From contig JAEQBH010000657.1 of assembly GCA_016808115.1 (NCBI GenBank), forward strand, positions 1,860,001-1,924,000: 64,000 nucleotides of DNA, in the 5' to 3' direction. Each line of letters starts with the position of its first letter. Position 1 is the stretch's first letter. Of the stretch, positions 33,060 to 43,450 are shown in pieces. The position numbers and the translations under genes were made by a program. The notes under the pieces were generated by a model, which was given only the letters and a program-made list of their open reading frames with translations, did not search any database and was not told the origin of the DNA. This DNA comes from Tetrastigma voinierianum (Eukaryota > Streptophyta > Magnoliopsida > Vitales > Vitaceae).

Positions 33060-34240
33060 TGTCGCGACAAATATCCAAGCTAATAGCAAAGGAGCTTTGT
33101 TGCGATAAAAGATAGTGTGTCGCGATAGAAAATGAGAAGAATCTGACAATTCAACTGAGACAAAGAAAGTTTATGTTACGACAATGTTTTTCAGTAGGAT
33201 GTCAACACCAGGAAGAATTTGTTGCGACAAAGAAGCTCCTATCGCGACAATGAAATAAGCAGAAAGCATAAATTCTATGGCGACAAGAGATCTTCTGTCA
33301 CGACACAGATTATTGCAACATGAAAAAGTTGGTTGAGACAGGGGAAGAGCTTCAGAGAAAGACTTCTATCGATAAGGTGATGTACGTCGCGACGCTGGAG
33401 GAAGAAGAGATGCTGGTGGCAACAGATAAATAAGGTCGCGACAGGTGATGCTTGCTTAGTGAACTGACCTGGTCGCAATAAAAGAATCCAATCTTACGAC
33501 ATACTTCAAGCTGAAGAGATGTTTCTATGTCACGACAAGGATCTTAAGGTCGCGACAAACTTTTCTATGTCATGACAAAGATTCCAACACAAGGAAGAGA
33601 GGTCTTGTCGCGACATAACAAACTGGGTCACGACACAAAGATGAGCTGAATACAAAAAGTCTTGTCGCGACATAAAAACTTGGTCGCCACAGAAAACATC
33701 GACAACACCAAGAGACTATGTCGAGAGATCAAAATGAAGCTGCAACAAGAAATCAGGTTAAGTGGCGACAAGACTCCATCGCAATAGACTTTCCTGGTCG
33801 CGACAGGAATGCTAACAATACAAGAAACATTGTTGCAACAAGAACTATCGAAATGTCGCTGCTACATAAAAACTGAAGGCGAAGATCGATTTGAAGAAGT
33901 TTACGCAAACACCTATCGATTGACAATTGTCGATGTCGCAACATAACTATTCCAATAATCACATATAAGTTTGTCATGACATATAATGGATAGAATGACA
34001 AACCTTGCAAGACAAATTGTTAAAAATGCAAAGAAAGATCCGCTACTTAATAAAGGAAACCTCAATAAATATGTTTAAGAAAAAGAATACTGTCGCGACT
34101 AAGGAAACTTTGTCGCGATTGAATCCAAGAAGGCTGCACATGGCAAATCGCATGTATCACGGTATTACATGCTACAAATGTAGACCTTCTCGGAGAAGAA
34201 TTAAAACTTTGTCACAACAACACTTTCGTGTCGCGCCAGA
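33060..34240. promoter_or_regulatory. TGTCGCGACA palindrome array in U3 (A2 3' LTR)
   Basis: An exact TGTCGCGACA lies at 33060-33069, and more than 20 full or CG-decayed copies follow, among them CTTGTCGCGACATAA near 33605 and 33661. The array stops about 75 bp before the TATA box. Confidence 0.78.
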
Positions 34241-34310
34241 GAATGCACCGCTAAAATTTTCTGGGATCCACAATGTAGCCTCGACCTAGGACTCAAACTT
34301 CCTGTGGCTC

Positions 34311-34318
34311 TATAAATA
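34311..34318 (+). promoter_or_regulatory. TATA box of A2 3' LTR
   Basis: TATAAATA followed by GAAAC, as in the other family A LTRs. Confidence 0.8.
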
Positions 34319-35833
34319 GAAACAATTTGAGGAAAGTGAGGCACATAGGCTTTAAAACCATAGCATCTGTGAGCCGAGGACTCTTTTTGTATTATATTTT
34401 TCTTTATTGTTTTTATTTTTTCTTTTCTTCTAGATTAGAGATTTAGCGTAGAATTTCAATTTGTTTACGCACTTGAAATGTTGAATTGTTCAAGTTTTAG
34501 AAGTCAGCTAAATTGTTGAAGATCAATCTGACATCGCTTGAATCTAATGAAATCTAGATAAAAGCTGGAATTCATTTCTTTCAGTTGATTACTTTTACAT
34601 TGGAAATTTCCTAATCAATATTTTAGTGTTCATTGTGATTCAGTTTTCGAGAAACATAACTTCCGCTATGAAAGATCTTATTTTAGTTATGGTCTTTCCT
34701 GCACAATTAGAAAGAGATTTCTTGGATTGAGAATTTTGAGTTTATTTGAATGGTGTTGTTCATGAAGGAATTTGCTCCTACTATTAGTAACTTATACCAA
34801 TTTAAGGACCGCTGTCTGCCTCATTTCAAGAGGCCCTCTCGAGTGACACAGATGGAGATTCCGAGAGCATGGATGCATACTTGGGGAAGTGCTAGACTAA
34901 TATTGAAGAACTAATGAGATATAAAAGATTACTTAGATAAATCATAAATTTACTCATGGTTTGAGAATTAATTTAGTGATCTATCAATTTAATCAATTAG
35001 AGATCTCTCCTTGGTTTTGAGGAATGATCTTGATCCTGTGGTAGCTTAGATCTAATCAAGGAAAGGGAGAACTCTTTAAGATCTCAAGGATAAGACATCA
35101 TTCATCTTGTAGAAATCTGGCGATGGCCTTGTCTTAGGAAGAAGGAGATATGCAGTCATAAGAAATGGGTATGAAGTATTGGAAAAGGAAAATACCCAGA
35201 TATTATAAAGAAATTCTGATTACCAGTAATTAGTTAGACACATGTTTCAGAAATGAACATGACTCTCTAATCAGTGAAATGTACGATTAAGGGAGAAATC
35301 CAAACTATACTACTATGCCTCTTTGACAATTTCAGATTCCAATTCATAATAAATTAGAATTAGATCATGTTGCAGGAATTGATTATTTCACAGCAGTGAA
35401 ATCTCAGTGTCGACTTCCAACAATAATTTGGTTCAGTCCAGTTTAGGTCTAGGATTATAAATTTTTCTTTTATTATAAATGTATAAATTTAGATAGTGGA
35501 ATTCTTAGTTAGGTTACTGAAAATTTTATGAAACAGAAGTTCAAATAGCGAGGAACTTAAGTAGTCGGGGTAGTTGAACTTTAAATCCTTTTCAATCTCT
35601 ATGGGAACGATATCCGGACTTATAGGTTCACTTTTATTACTTGTACAACCTGTGCACTTGCAGCATTATGACCAAACTAAATCTTCAACAAATTCATTGA
35701 CAAATCCATTTTTATTATGAGCATACAAGTTCTATTTGATCTAAACAAGTTTTTGGTACCTTTACTGGGGGTTAGGTAATAGTCATTGGCTAAGAGTAGC
35801 AGAAATTTGATCTATACATATTTTTGGTCAACA

Positions 35834-36490
35834 ACAAGTCAAAAGAACAAGGAAGTCAAAGTTTATCATCCTCCAATACCATTTCCTCAAAGACTGAAAA
35901 AGACAAAACTAGATGAACAATTTGCTAAATTTTTGAACATGTTCAAGAAACTGAAGATAAACATCCCTTTTGCTGAAACATTGGCTCAAATGCCACACTA
36001 TGCTAGATTCATGAAGGAAATAATTATCAAGAAGAGGAAATTTGATGAAAATGGAATAGTAAGCTTATCTACAAACTACAGTGCAATTATCCAGAAAAAC
36101 CTGCCACCGAAAATGCAAGATCCTGGAAGCTTTACTATACCCTACACAATTGGAAATCGTGAATTTGGAAAAGCACTTTGTGATTCTTGTGCTAGCATAA
36201 ATTTGATGCCTCTACTAGTGATGAAAAGATTAAGTTTAGGGGAGTTAACTCCCACAACACTATCCCTACAAATGGCATATAGATCAATGACCCAACCAGA
36301 AGGCATTCTTGAAGCTGTACTTGTCAAAGTGGGGAAGTTCATTTTTCCAGTGGATTTTGTGGTAATTGATATGGAGGAAGACAAGAAAGTGCCATTACTC
36401 CTTGGCAGACCATTTTTAGCCACAGGTGCAACACTAATAGATGTGAAGAAAAGAGAACTCACTATGAGAGTTGGCATAGAGGAAGTATAA
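35834..36490 (+). pseudogene. pol: gag end and protease of a third family A copy (A3)
   Basis: This is the longest clean coding stretch of family A. The frame is open from inside the LTR (35786) to 36490. It reads the gag-pro linker (YHPPIPFPQRLKKTKLDEQF), then ETLAQMPHYARFMKEIIIKK and DPGSFTIPYTIGNREFGKAL. The active-site segment is CDSCASINLMP, in which the residues after Asp are altered. It then reads GILEAVLVKVGKFIFPVDFV and LLLGRPFLATGATLIDVKK. The first codons come from the LTR and are not a real start. Gag upstream is deleted up to the LTR end. Confidence 0.9.
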
Positions 36491-36529
36491 TTCAACTTAA
36501 ACCAAAGTTTGAAGCAACCTGATTTTGAA

Positions 36530-37960
36530 GGAGCTCAATGCATAAGAGTGGAAGATAAAATTCCTGATAGAGAAGAAATGATGTATGAATGTATGAATTA
36601 AGATCTACTTGAGGAATGCATGCTCAAGTCAACCTACAAGGAAAGTTTGGATAGGGAAGAGTTGAATGAAAATGCTGAATTGATTGACACTGAGCTGAAC
36701 CTGAGTGAGGAAAATGAAGAAGATGTAAAAGGTAATGAAATGAAAGTGCAAGAAGTAGAGAAGAGTTTTGAAGGGCTAATCCTGAAAGAATTGCCTAAGC
36801 ACTTAAAATATACATTCTTGGGAGAGAAAAAAATCTAAACTAGTAATCATAGAAGTTGATCTGACTTTAAAAAAAGAAAAGAAAGTGGTAGAGACTCTCA
36901 AGAAGTACAAAGAAGCTATAACTTGGTCAATGGAGGATTTGGATCAACCCATCAATTTGCATGCACAAAATTCTTATGGAGGAGAACGAAAAGCCCTCGA
37001 TTGAACACCAAAGAAGGCTAAACCCAGTGATGAAGGAGGTAGTAAGGAAAGAAGTCCTCAAATGGCTCAATGCAGGCTTCATTTATTCCATTTTAGATAG
37101 CCCTTAAGTAAGCCCAATTCAAGTAGTACCCGAAAAGGGTGGTTTCATAGTAATCAGAAATGAGAATAATGAATTGATACCCACAAGAACTTTGATAGGG
37201 TGGAGAGTGTGTATAGATTACAGGAAATTAAACACTGCCACTAGAAAGGATCACTATCCTTTACCATTCATTCACCAGATGCTAGATAGATTGGCAGGCC
37301 ATGCCCACAATTCTTTTTTGAATGGGTATTCTAGTTATAATCAGATAGCTATAACTCCCGAAGATCAAGAGAAAACCACATTTACATGTCTTTATGGCAC
37401 CTTTGTTTTTAGAAGAATGCCATTTGAATTGTGTAATGCTCTAGCTACATTTCAAATGTGCATGATGTCGGTATTCTCATATTTGGTGGAGGAGGTATTG
37501 GAGATATTCTTGGATGATTTTTCAGTTTTTAGGTCAAGCTTTGAAAAGTGCCTACAAAATCTAGCAGTGGTTCTCCAAAGATGTAAAAAGAAGAACCTAG
37601 CTTTGAATTGGGAAAAATGTCATTTCATGGTGAAAGAAGTAATAGTACTGGGACATAAAATTTTTGCTGTAGAGCTAGAGGTTGATTAGGCAAAAATCTT
37701 TGTGATTAAAAATTTGGTTCCACCTACTATAATGAAAGGAATCACAAGCTTTCTTAGACATGCTGGTTTATACAGAAGATTTATTCAAGATTTTTCCAAG
37801 ATAGCTAAACCACTATGCAGGCTACTGGAAAAAGACACAAAGTTTGACTTTGATAAAGCATGCAGAACTGCCTTTGTTCAAATAAAGGGCAGACTTGTAA
37901 AGCCCTTGTCATAGCAACACCAAATTGGAATAAAAGCTTTAAAACTTCAAGGGCATCTAC
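36530..37960 (+). pseudogene. pol: Reverse transcriptase of A3 (partial)
   Basis: After an acidic linker (36620-36838, ending LKELPKHLKYTFL) come a frame-broken N-terminal part (36840-37170) and open RT at 37174-37689: WRVCIDYRKLN, DHYPLPFIHQMLDRLAGHA, FTCLYGTFVFRRMPFELCNA and the active-site box EIFLDDFSVF with both aspartates. At 37702-37914 the thumb/connection follows (FLRHAGLYRRFIQDFSKIAK). The text ends near 37960 at the start of RNase H, where the sequence changes to an unrelated LTR-like piece. It is the best RT in the window but lacks the downstream domains. Confidence 0.9.
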
Positions 37961-39041
37961 TATGCAACTAATATATATATTAGTTGGAATACCAAGTAGT
38001 TAAAGCAGTAGCCCATGTAGCAAAGATTCATTAATGACTCCCCATTAGTTAGTTAAGGGCATCAATCATTAAATTCCCCTCAAACTTCACTCCAATATGA
38101 CAACCAAAAACACAAGGCCACCAAGTTTGTGCAATTAATCCATCTTTTGTCCCATGTAACGAGTAGTGAAGTCAGTGTCTCCCAACTAATTGGCTTAGGG
38201 CACTAGGCATTTAATTCCCCTCAAATTGTGCCCGGGATTCTAATCGGATCAACACACTTTTATTTATTTTCTGATTTTTTATTTTATTCACTTTTTGTGT
38301 TCCTTTTGCATAATTGGGGCTCATTGGCATCTCTTTTGAAGGTACCCTGACACTATATAAATAAATAAAAATATCTCAAATCAAGCATTATTTAAGTAAG
38401 AAGGGTTGGTTTCAATATAAATATAAGAGATCTAGTGTGTGTGTGTGCAAAACAAATTCCAAGAGGAAATAAAAGCTTGAAAGACAAAGGGGCTATCAAA
38501 GCCAAGTCTCCCACAAACACTATATTTTCTCAAGCCAAATGTCAAATAAATGCAAAAGATGTCCCAATTTCAAGAAATTAACTTTCAAGACAATCCTAAT
38601 GGATCTCAACAACAATTTCCAGCAATCCTTCTCTACTCAATAGACACACAAGCATGCAAATAAAATAAAATTTTAAAATTTGGGTTAAGATGTTTCCTTT
38701 AGAAAATAAAAAAACATACCTCATTGAATCACAATATAAGAGATTAGTATGTAACACCTTGATAAAGAAAAGAGTGCTCTTGCTTGGGTTTACCTTAAAG
38801 CACAGAATAGAAAGTAAGGCACCATGAGTCAGTCACCATGAGCCATGTGCTCTGTGCGTAGACAAACCTGGAAAAGCTTAGTACAAAGAAACAAAATTTT
38901 CCCAAAATTTAAATATAACTCAAAACAAAACAGAATTTAAACAAACTAAAGAAAACTGAATAAACCTAAACTAAGATAATTTAAGCTAGTTAGCCTTAAA
39001 AGAGATTAAGCCCTTCGGAGATGAGTCTAAAGAAGACTCAT
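37961..39041 (-). repeat. Probable minus-strand LTR fragment
   Basis: No gene is seen. Read on the minus strand, the segment starts with a stem-loop ATGAGTCTTCTTTAGACTCAT (39021-39041), like the LTR starts of families A and B. It has paired words GCACAGAG..TCTGTGC around 38798-38860 and a TATA-like TTTATATAGTG near 38355. This order fits U3 then TATA on the minus strand. The end is not defined and there is no second copy, so this is tentative. Confidence 0.4.
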
Positions 39042-39257
39042 GGAGGTTCAAAGATGAAGTTCTCATCATTGTCCATGGATTGGATTGAACCTTCCCCTCC
39101 TTCTACTATTATAGACCTATCCTCCTCATTCACTTCTTGAGTTTTGTTAGGTTCTAAGATGTCTATATCCTATATCACAAGCCATTGCACATTCATTAGC
39201 ATGTTCACCCTTTTTGCTAATTGCTTGTTACTCTTTGTTTGATCAAAAGCAAGATTG
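39042..39257 (-). pseudogene. gag: gag fragment, distal part (minus strand)
   Basis: The minus-strand reading leaves the gag fragment at 41412-41960 across the inserted element. It continues here with a Lys-rich stretch (NKQLAKRVNML) and then breaks into an acidic, low-information reading (VNEEDRSIIVEGG). It supports the view that the element at 39263-41406 split a pre-existing gag. Confidence 0.5.
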
Positions 39258-39262
39258 CTTAC
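39258..39262. repeat. Target-site duplication CTTAC (left)
   Basis: CTTAC directly precedes the LTR start TGACGAG. The same five bases follow the right LTR end at 41407-41411. Confidence 0.85.
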
Positions 39263-39979
39263 TGACGAGAATCAAAGCACAAAGGATCCGTGATGTAGGA
39301 ACTCTTACGACATACATTGGGAATTCAATCTTCATTCTGGAAAATTCAGATTCGGGAGAAAGATTTGTTTTTAGATTTGTGATGATTTGCTGCTATTTTC
39401 GGAGTTGATTATTGTAGATTCGAGAGACATTTGTTGCCCAATTTGTTGCTGATTGTTCCAGATTTGCTGCTAATTCTATTACCAGACCTTGTCCTAGAAT
39501 TATATAGTTTCTTTTTCTCCTCCATGGATGTTTTTAGTATGTAGGCTTAGTAAAAAGTATAGTTTCCTTTCTAGTTTTTGGCAAAATATCTTACTTTCCT
39601 TGTGGAAAATATTTAGTTTCTTTTCTTCATAGTTTTAGGCCTATTTAAAGGCTTGTTATCCCTACATTCTTTAGATTACAGATTAATAAAATTGAGATTT
39701 TACCCTTCTCTTTGGTTCTCTAAAGAACTTTGAACTTATCGGATTTTTCCGTGGCGTTCATCCTATCGACTTATCAATCAACCTTTCCATAGTTGATTAT
39801 GGCGTCTTCATTCCATAGATTATCAATCGGATCTACATCACCGATTGTGGCATCCTCATATACTGCTGTTCTTAAGCCTTATAAGCAATGGGTCATGTCA
39901 TCCATCCAAGCCGAATACTAGAAGGGTTCTTCCGAAGCATCTGACTACAAGTCTCCCTGCTGTTGACGGGTTCAGATCA
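39263..39979 (+). repeat. 5' LTR of the compact element
   Basis: The LTR starts TGACGAGAATCAAAG and ends TTCAGATCA. It has a TATA-like CTATTTAAAGGC at 39651-39662. It matches 40658-41406 along its length with substitutions and indels, so the insertion is not recent. Confidence 0.85.
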
Positions 39980-39990
39980 TTCTATCAAGC
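39980..39990 (+). other. Decayed primer-binding site (Met tRNA type)
   Basis: TTCTATCAAGC directly follows the LTR. It is one deletion and two changes away from the Met-type primer site usual in chromoviruses. Confidence 0.5.
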
Positions 39991-40254
39991 AACAGGTTCT
40001 ATTTTCTGGTTTGCCTATCTTTTATTATTATTATTTTTTCTTTGTCCGAACCATCTAGTCACCACTTTCCTCCATTCCTTTTAGATTCCGTTCGACCCCA
40101 ATTTCATTCATAATAATCTACTCCATCTCAAGTCCGATTTTCTTCATTCTTGACCTAGATAGATAATTTTATTCAACCGCCCATCTCAAAGTTACAAAAA
40201 AAAAAAAAGTAGAAAAAAAGAAAAGTGGAAAGCAAAGTAAAGGAATAGATCTAG

Positions 40255-40657
40255 TTGGAAAAAAAAGGTCAAAAAAATGAAAAACTGGGAAAAAAAGAAA
40301 GCTTCTATACAAAAGATAGTGAGCTAAAGAGTGCTTTTTATTCTAAAATGCCTATGTCTGTACTTTTGTACAAAGAGACGGTTTTGGAGACTAACGATCT
40401 TGATTCTTCGCTGCCTAGTATTGTTTCTTCCTTGTTACAGGAGTTCAAGTATGTAATCCCCGAGGATGACCCTGGTGATTTGCCACCCGAGGAGATAAAA
40501 GAGCTTCAAAGCCAAGTGGAGGAATTGATTAGTCCATGTGTTATACATGTATTACTTGATCCCAAAAAGGATGGACCGTGGAGGATGTGTATTTATTTTC
40601 ATGCCATCAACAACATTATGGTTAAGATTCGAGGACGAATCTTTCAAGAAGGGGGAA
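40255..40657 (+). pseudogene. pol: Condensed polyprotein remnant of the compact element
   Basis: A single open frame starts in a Lys-rich stretch (MEKKGQKNEKLGKK). It runs through the pre-RT linker (MSVLLYKETVLETNDLDSSL, VSSLLQEFKYVIPEDDPGDL) and the first RT residues (EIKELQSQVEELISP, DPKKDGPWRMCI, HAINNIMVKI). It then jumps to the polyprotein's last residues (GRIFQEGG) beside the polypurine tract. The deletion keeps the frame, and the frame continues into the right LTR to 40770. The rest of RT, RNase H and integrase are missing. No catalytic site remains. Confidence 0.85.
40646..40657 (+). other. Polypurine tract of the compact element
   Basis: AAGAAGGGGGAA lies directly before the right LTR start TGACAGAATC. 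Confidence 0.85.
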
Positions 40658-41406
40658 TGACAGAATCAAAGACAAAGGATTCGTTGATGCAGAGCTCTTA
40701 CTTACATGCATTGGGAACTAATCATTCCGAAAATTCATATTCTGAGATTTTCTTCACTACTTGGAGCTAATTTATTCCTGATTTGCTACTATTTTGGAGC
40801 TGATTTGCTGCTATTTTAGAGTTGATTTATTGTAGATTTGGAGATGATTAGTTCCTGATTTGTTGCTGATTTGTTCTAAATTTGCTGCTAATTCTATTAC
40901 CAGACCTTGTCCTAGAACTATATAGTTTCCTTTTTCTCCTCCATGGATGTTTTTAGTATGTAGTGGTTTAGGAAAAAGTATGTTAGTTTCCTTTCTAGTT
41001 TTTGGCAAAATATCTTACTTTCCTTGTGGAAAAATATTTAGTTTCTTTTCTTCGTATTTTTGGGCCTATTTAAAAGCTTGTTATCCCTACATATAGAAGA
41101 TTACAAATTAATAAAATTGAGAGTTTATCTTTCTCTTTGGTTCTCTCAAGAACTTTTGAACTTATCATATTTTTCCGTGGTGTTCATCCTATCGACTTAT
41201 CAATCAACCTTTGCATAGTTGATTGTGGCGTCTTCATTCCATAGACTTATCAATCGGATCTCCATCACCGATTGTGGTGTCCCTATATACTAAGGTTCTT
41301 GCTTCCTTTATAAGGCAACAGGTCGAATATCCCATCCAATAATACTGTATACCCCTTCCGAAGCATCTCGATCACGGGTTCCCAATAAGTCGACGGGTTC
41401 GTGTCA
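40658..41406 (+). repeat. 3' LTR of the compact element
   Basis: The LTR starts TGACAGAATCAAAG and ends GGTTCGTGTCA, and is followed by CTTAC. It matches the left LTR throughout. Confidence 0.85.
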
Positions 41407-41411
41407 CTTAC
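41407..41411. repeat. Target-site duplication CTTAC (right)
   Basis: The partner of 39258-39262. It fixes the exact element ends. Confidence 0.85.
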
Positions 41412-41960
41412 CATCCTACACAACTTATTCATATTTTGCTTAAGAAATTTGATGGATGAGGCAATTTGAGGACTTTGGTCCTTATCCTTATTTTTCCAAT
41501 TAGGAGGGTATGTCTTACCATAGACTTGATTTTTCTGAATGGATTTTTTTAGAGTAGATTCTAATTCTTGATATTCATGATAGCTTTCAACCATCTTAGC
41601 TGTTAGAGTAAGAAAGTCCATGGCTTCCTTGGGAGATTTTTCTTGGAAATTACCCTTACATAGGGTCTCAACTAGATCCCTAGTTTGGGTTGTCATTCCC
41701 CTATACCCATATTCAACTAAGTCTGAATCCTTGTAACCATGGTTGGGAGAACTCTCAATTAAATCTATGTAATTGTCCCAATATAGATGAAAGCTTTCAT
41801 ATTTTGATTATGAGTGCATTTTATTTCCCCCCGATAATAGCGAAGGAAATCTTTTATCGTTGGCCTCTTGATATGATCCATGGGGATGAAAAAGAAAAAC
41901 CAAAAGTAAAAGAGAAATGGTTTCTTGTATGGATCTAGAAAAGGAAAGAAAAGCATCTTA
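41412..41960 (-). pseudogene. gag: gag fragment (minus strand), host of the compact element
   Basis: The minus-strand frame (open to 41696) reads MTTQTRDLVETLCKGNFQEK, SPKEAMDFLTLTAKMVESYH and KFLKQNMNKLCRMV. This wording is of the gag core found in Athila/Tat-type elements (the segment after the Trp/His motif). Upstream, 41697-41960 carries the preceding part in other frames (SSPNHGYKDSDLVEYG). It is cut on the left by the compact element and on the right by LTR sequence at 42128. Confidence 0.75.
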
Positions 41961-42127
41961 GGGCTGAGAGCTCATGGCTCAACAAGGCTCGGGGCATAAA
42001 AAGAAAAGAGAAAAGCGAGCTCGAAAATGAAAGAAAGAAGCTCAGGTTTAAGAGCTCAAGGCTCAATAAGGCTCAAGGCAAAAAAAAAAAAAGAAGGTAA
42101 AAGTGAGAAAGTGAGCTCTAGGCTCAA
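41961..42127. repeat. Two GAGCTC-A-GGCTCAA repeat units
   Basis: The phrases GAGCTCATGGCTCAACAAGG and GAGCTCAAGGCTCAATAAGG (about 90 bp apart) are followed by purine-rich stretches. No coding is seen. Confidence 0.7.
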
Positions 42128-42917
42128 TGATGAGTATATTTTATACTCATTTTATCCCCATGTTTTGTGTGTTATTTAGAATTTTTTTAGATATAAATAA
42201 GTGTTCTAATGTTCTAAATAATCATCTTTTATGGTAGGTCATCTCGGTATTACTGATAAAAAGAAGCAAAAGACCATGTTCAAGACACAAACAAAGAAGG
42301 GTGGCACCCAGCGCCATCTATGTGCTTAAGCGCCTAACATAACAAAAAAGCAAAAGCAATGATAGAACATTATGGTGCCTAGGGCGCTCCCAATGTTGCC
42401 TAAGCGCTTAGCTTGCTGCATCTTATTGACAACTTAGTGCCTAGGCACTACTACCAGTGCCTAGGCACTCCTAGCATAATCAAATCAACTTCTCAAATAG
42501 ACAGCTTAGTGCATAGGCGCTCCTACCATCTTCTAGGAGCCAGTGTCGGGCCCCACTCAAAAATTGCTGAATCTTGGCCCATTTCAAGATAGGACTACTT
42601 AAGGAACATTTTAAGGTTTAGAAGAGAAATCCCTAGGGTTAGAAACCCTAGGGCAAAGCTCTTTTGGGAAGAAGGAAGATGGAAGAAGAAGAGGAAGATT
42701 TGGAGAGAAGAAGGGCCTTTCATCATCATATTTCTTATTTCTTCTTCTCTTTGTGCTTTCCCTCACTTATATGATTGTATCTCTCCCCATTATGAACCGA
42801 TTTTATTTTTCTAGGGTATTAGATGTAGTTTAGTTATAATTAATGTATTTGGGATTTGATTTACTCTATATTTGATGTTTAAATCATATTTCTATTAAAT
42901 GTTCTATTTAATACAAA
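42128..42917 (+). repeat. LTR fragment, family B (left part)
   Basis: The fragment begins TGATGAGTATATTTTATACTCA, a start typical of Athila/Tat LTRs that folds into a stem (42130-42150). A block of GCCTAGGC-type words (42305-42545), an R-like segment with CCCTAGGGTTAGAAACCC (42632-42655) and a CT-rich leader follow. It stops where inverted LTR sequence begins near 42918. No second copy lies in the window. Confidence 0.65.
42305..42545. promoter_or_regulatory. AGTGCCTAGGCACT palindrome array (family B)
   Basis: Perfect 14-bp palindromes lie at 42436-42449 and 42456-42469. Variants lie around them (AAGCGCCTAA, GTGCCTAGGGCGCT, TGCCTAAGCGCTTA, AGTGCATAGGCGCT). They sit in the U3 part of the LTR, as the TCGCGA array does in family A. 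Confidence 0.7.
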
Positions 42918-43230
42918 ATAGAGTTTAGAAAAACAGAGTTTAAGTTGCAAGTAGCTTCAATCCCAAGATCCACACTGAAATATACACTCCACAAGGTTGT
43001 GCTTCCAGCAATAGTCGATTACTAACCAAAGTCTTCACAAAACAAACCTAAATCTAACAAATCTACAGAAAACCTAATCTAAAAATGGAACTTCAAGGAG
43101 AGTAGAAACACTAAGAGAGAGCCTCCTTCTTTCAAAGTTCGAACTCTCAAAATGTCTAAATAACATCTATTTATAAGCTTTAGAAAATGGGCCAATGATG
43201 GGATCAAATCAAGTCACGTACTGAAACATC
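42918..43230 (-). repeat. Inverted LTR fragment, family C
   Basis: On the minus strand this carries a TATA box (plus-strand TATTTATA at 43168-43175). The reverse complement of 43151-43200 matches 43709-43759 in about 45 of 50 bases. It therefore faces the plus-strand family C LTR head to head. Confidence 0.75.
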
Positions 43231-43450
43231 GGGCCCTTCGCTATGGCAAACCCAGCAATCTTCGCCGCTTTCTCCGCACTGCTGAAGTATAGTAGTCATA
43301 GCAGAAGATTCGCCACGGCTAAAGTACATCTTTTGGCGTGGCAAACCCGAGGTTGGTGTTTCTTTCGATCAGAGCTTCACTGTGGCAGCACTCCTTCAGA
43401 AGGGCGAAGATCTTCATCATGGCGAACAACTCCTTCGCCGTGGCGAACCA
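43231..43450. promoter_or_regulatory. TTCGCC..GGCGAA word array (family C)
   Basis: Words include CTTCGCTATGGCAAA (43236), GATTCGCCACGGCTAA (about 43307), TTGGCGTGGCAAAC, CATCATGGCGAA and TTCGCCGTGGCGAA at 43434-43447. The last is palindromic except for the central pair. They lie between the two divergent TATA boxes. Confidence 0.65.

Larger units (their letters stand above)
32861..35833 (+). repeat. 3' LTR of A2 (family A, full length)
   Basis: The LTR starts TGATGAGTCTTAAACTCATC and ends TTGGTCAACA. It carries a TCGCGA word array (33060-34240), the TATA box at 34311-34318 and a full U5. It matches 20495-23539 along its length with many substitutions and small indels. Beyond 35833 there is no primer site, and protease-region coding sequence follows at once. 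Confidence 0.88.
39263..41406 (+). mobile_element. Compact chromovirus derivative with two LTRs (2.1 kb)
   Basis: A complete, small LTR element is bounded by CTTAC target duplications: left LTR 39263-39979, right LTR 40658-41406, and only 678 bp internal. It has a decayed primer site, one reading frame of condensed polyprotein and a polypurine tract. Gag, protease, most of RT, RNase H and integrase are absent, so it could only have moved with proteins from another element, unless the deletion happened after insertion. The wording of the retained piece is chromovirus-like (Reina/Galadriel type). Confidence 0.85.
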
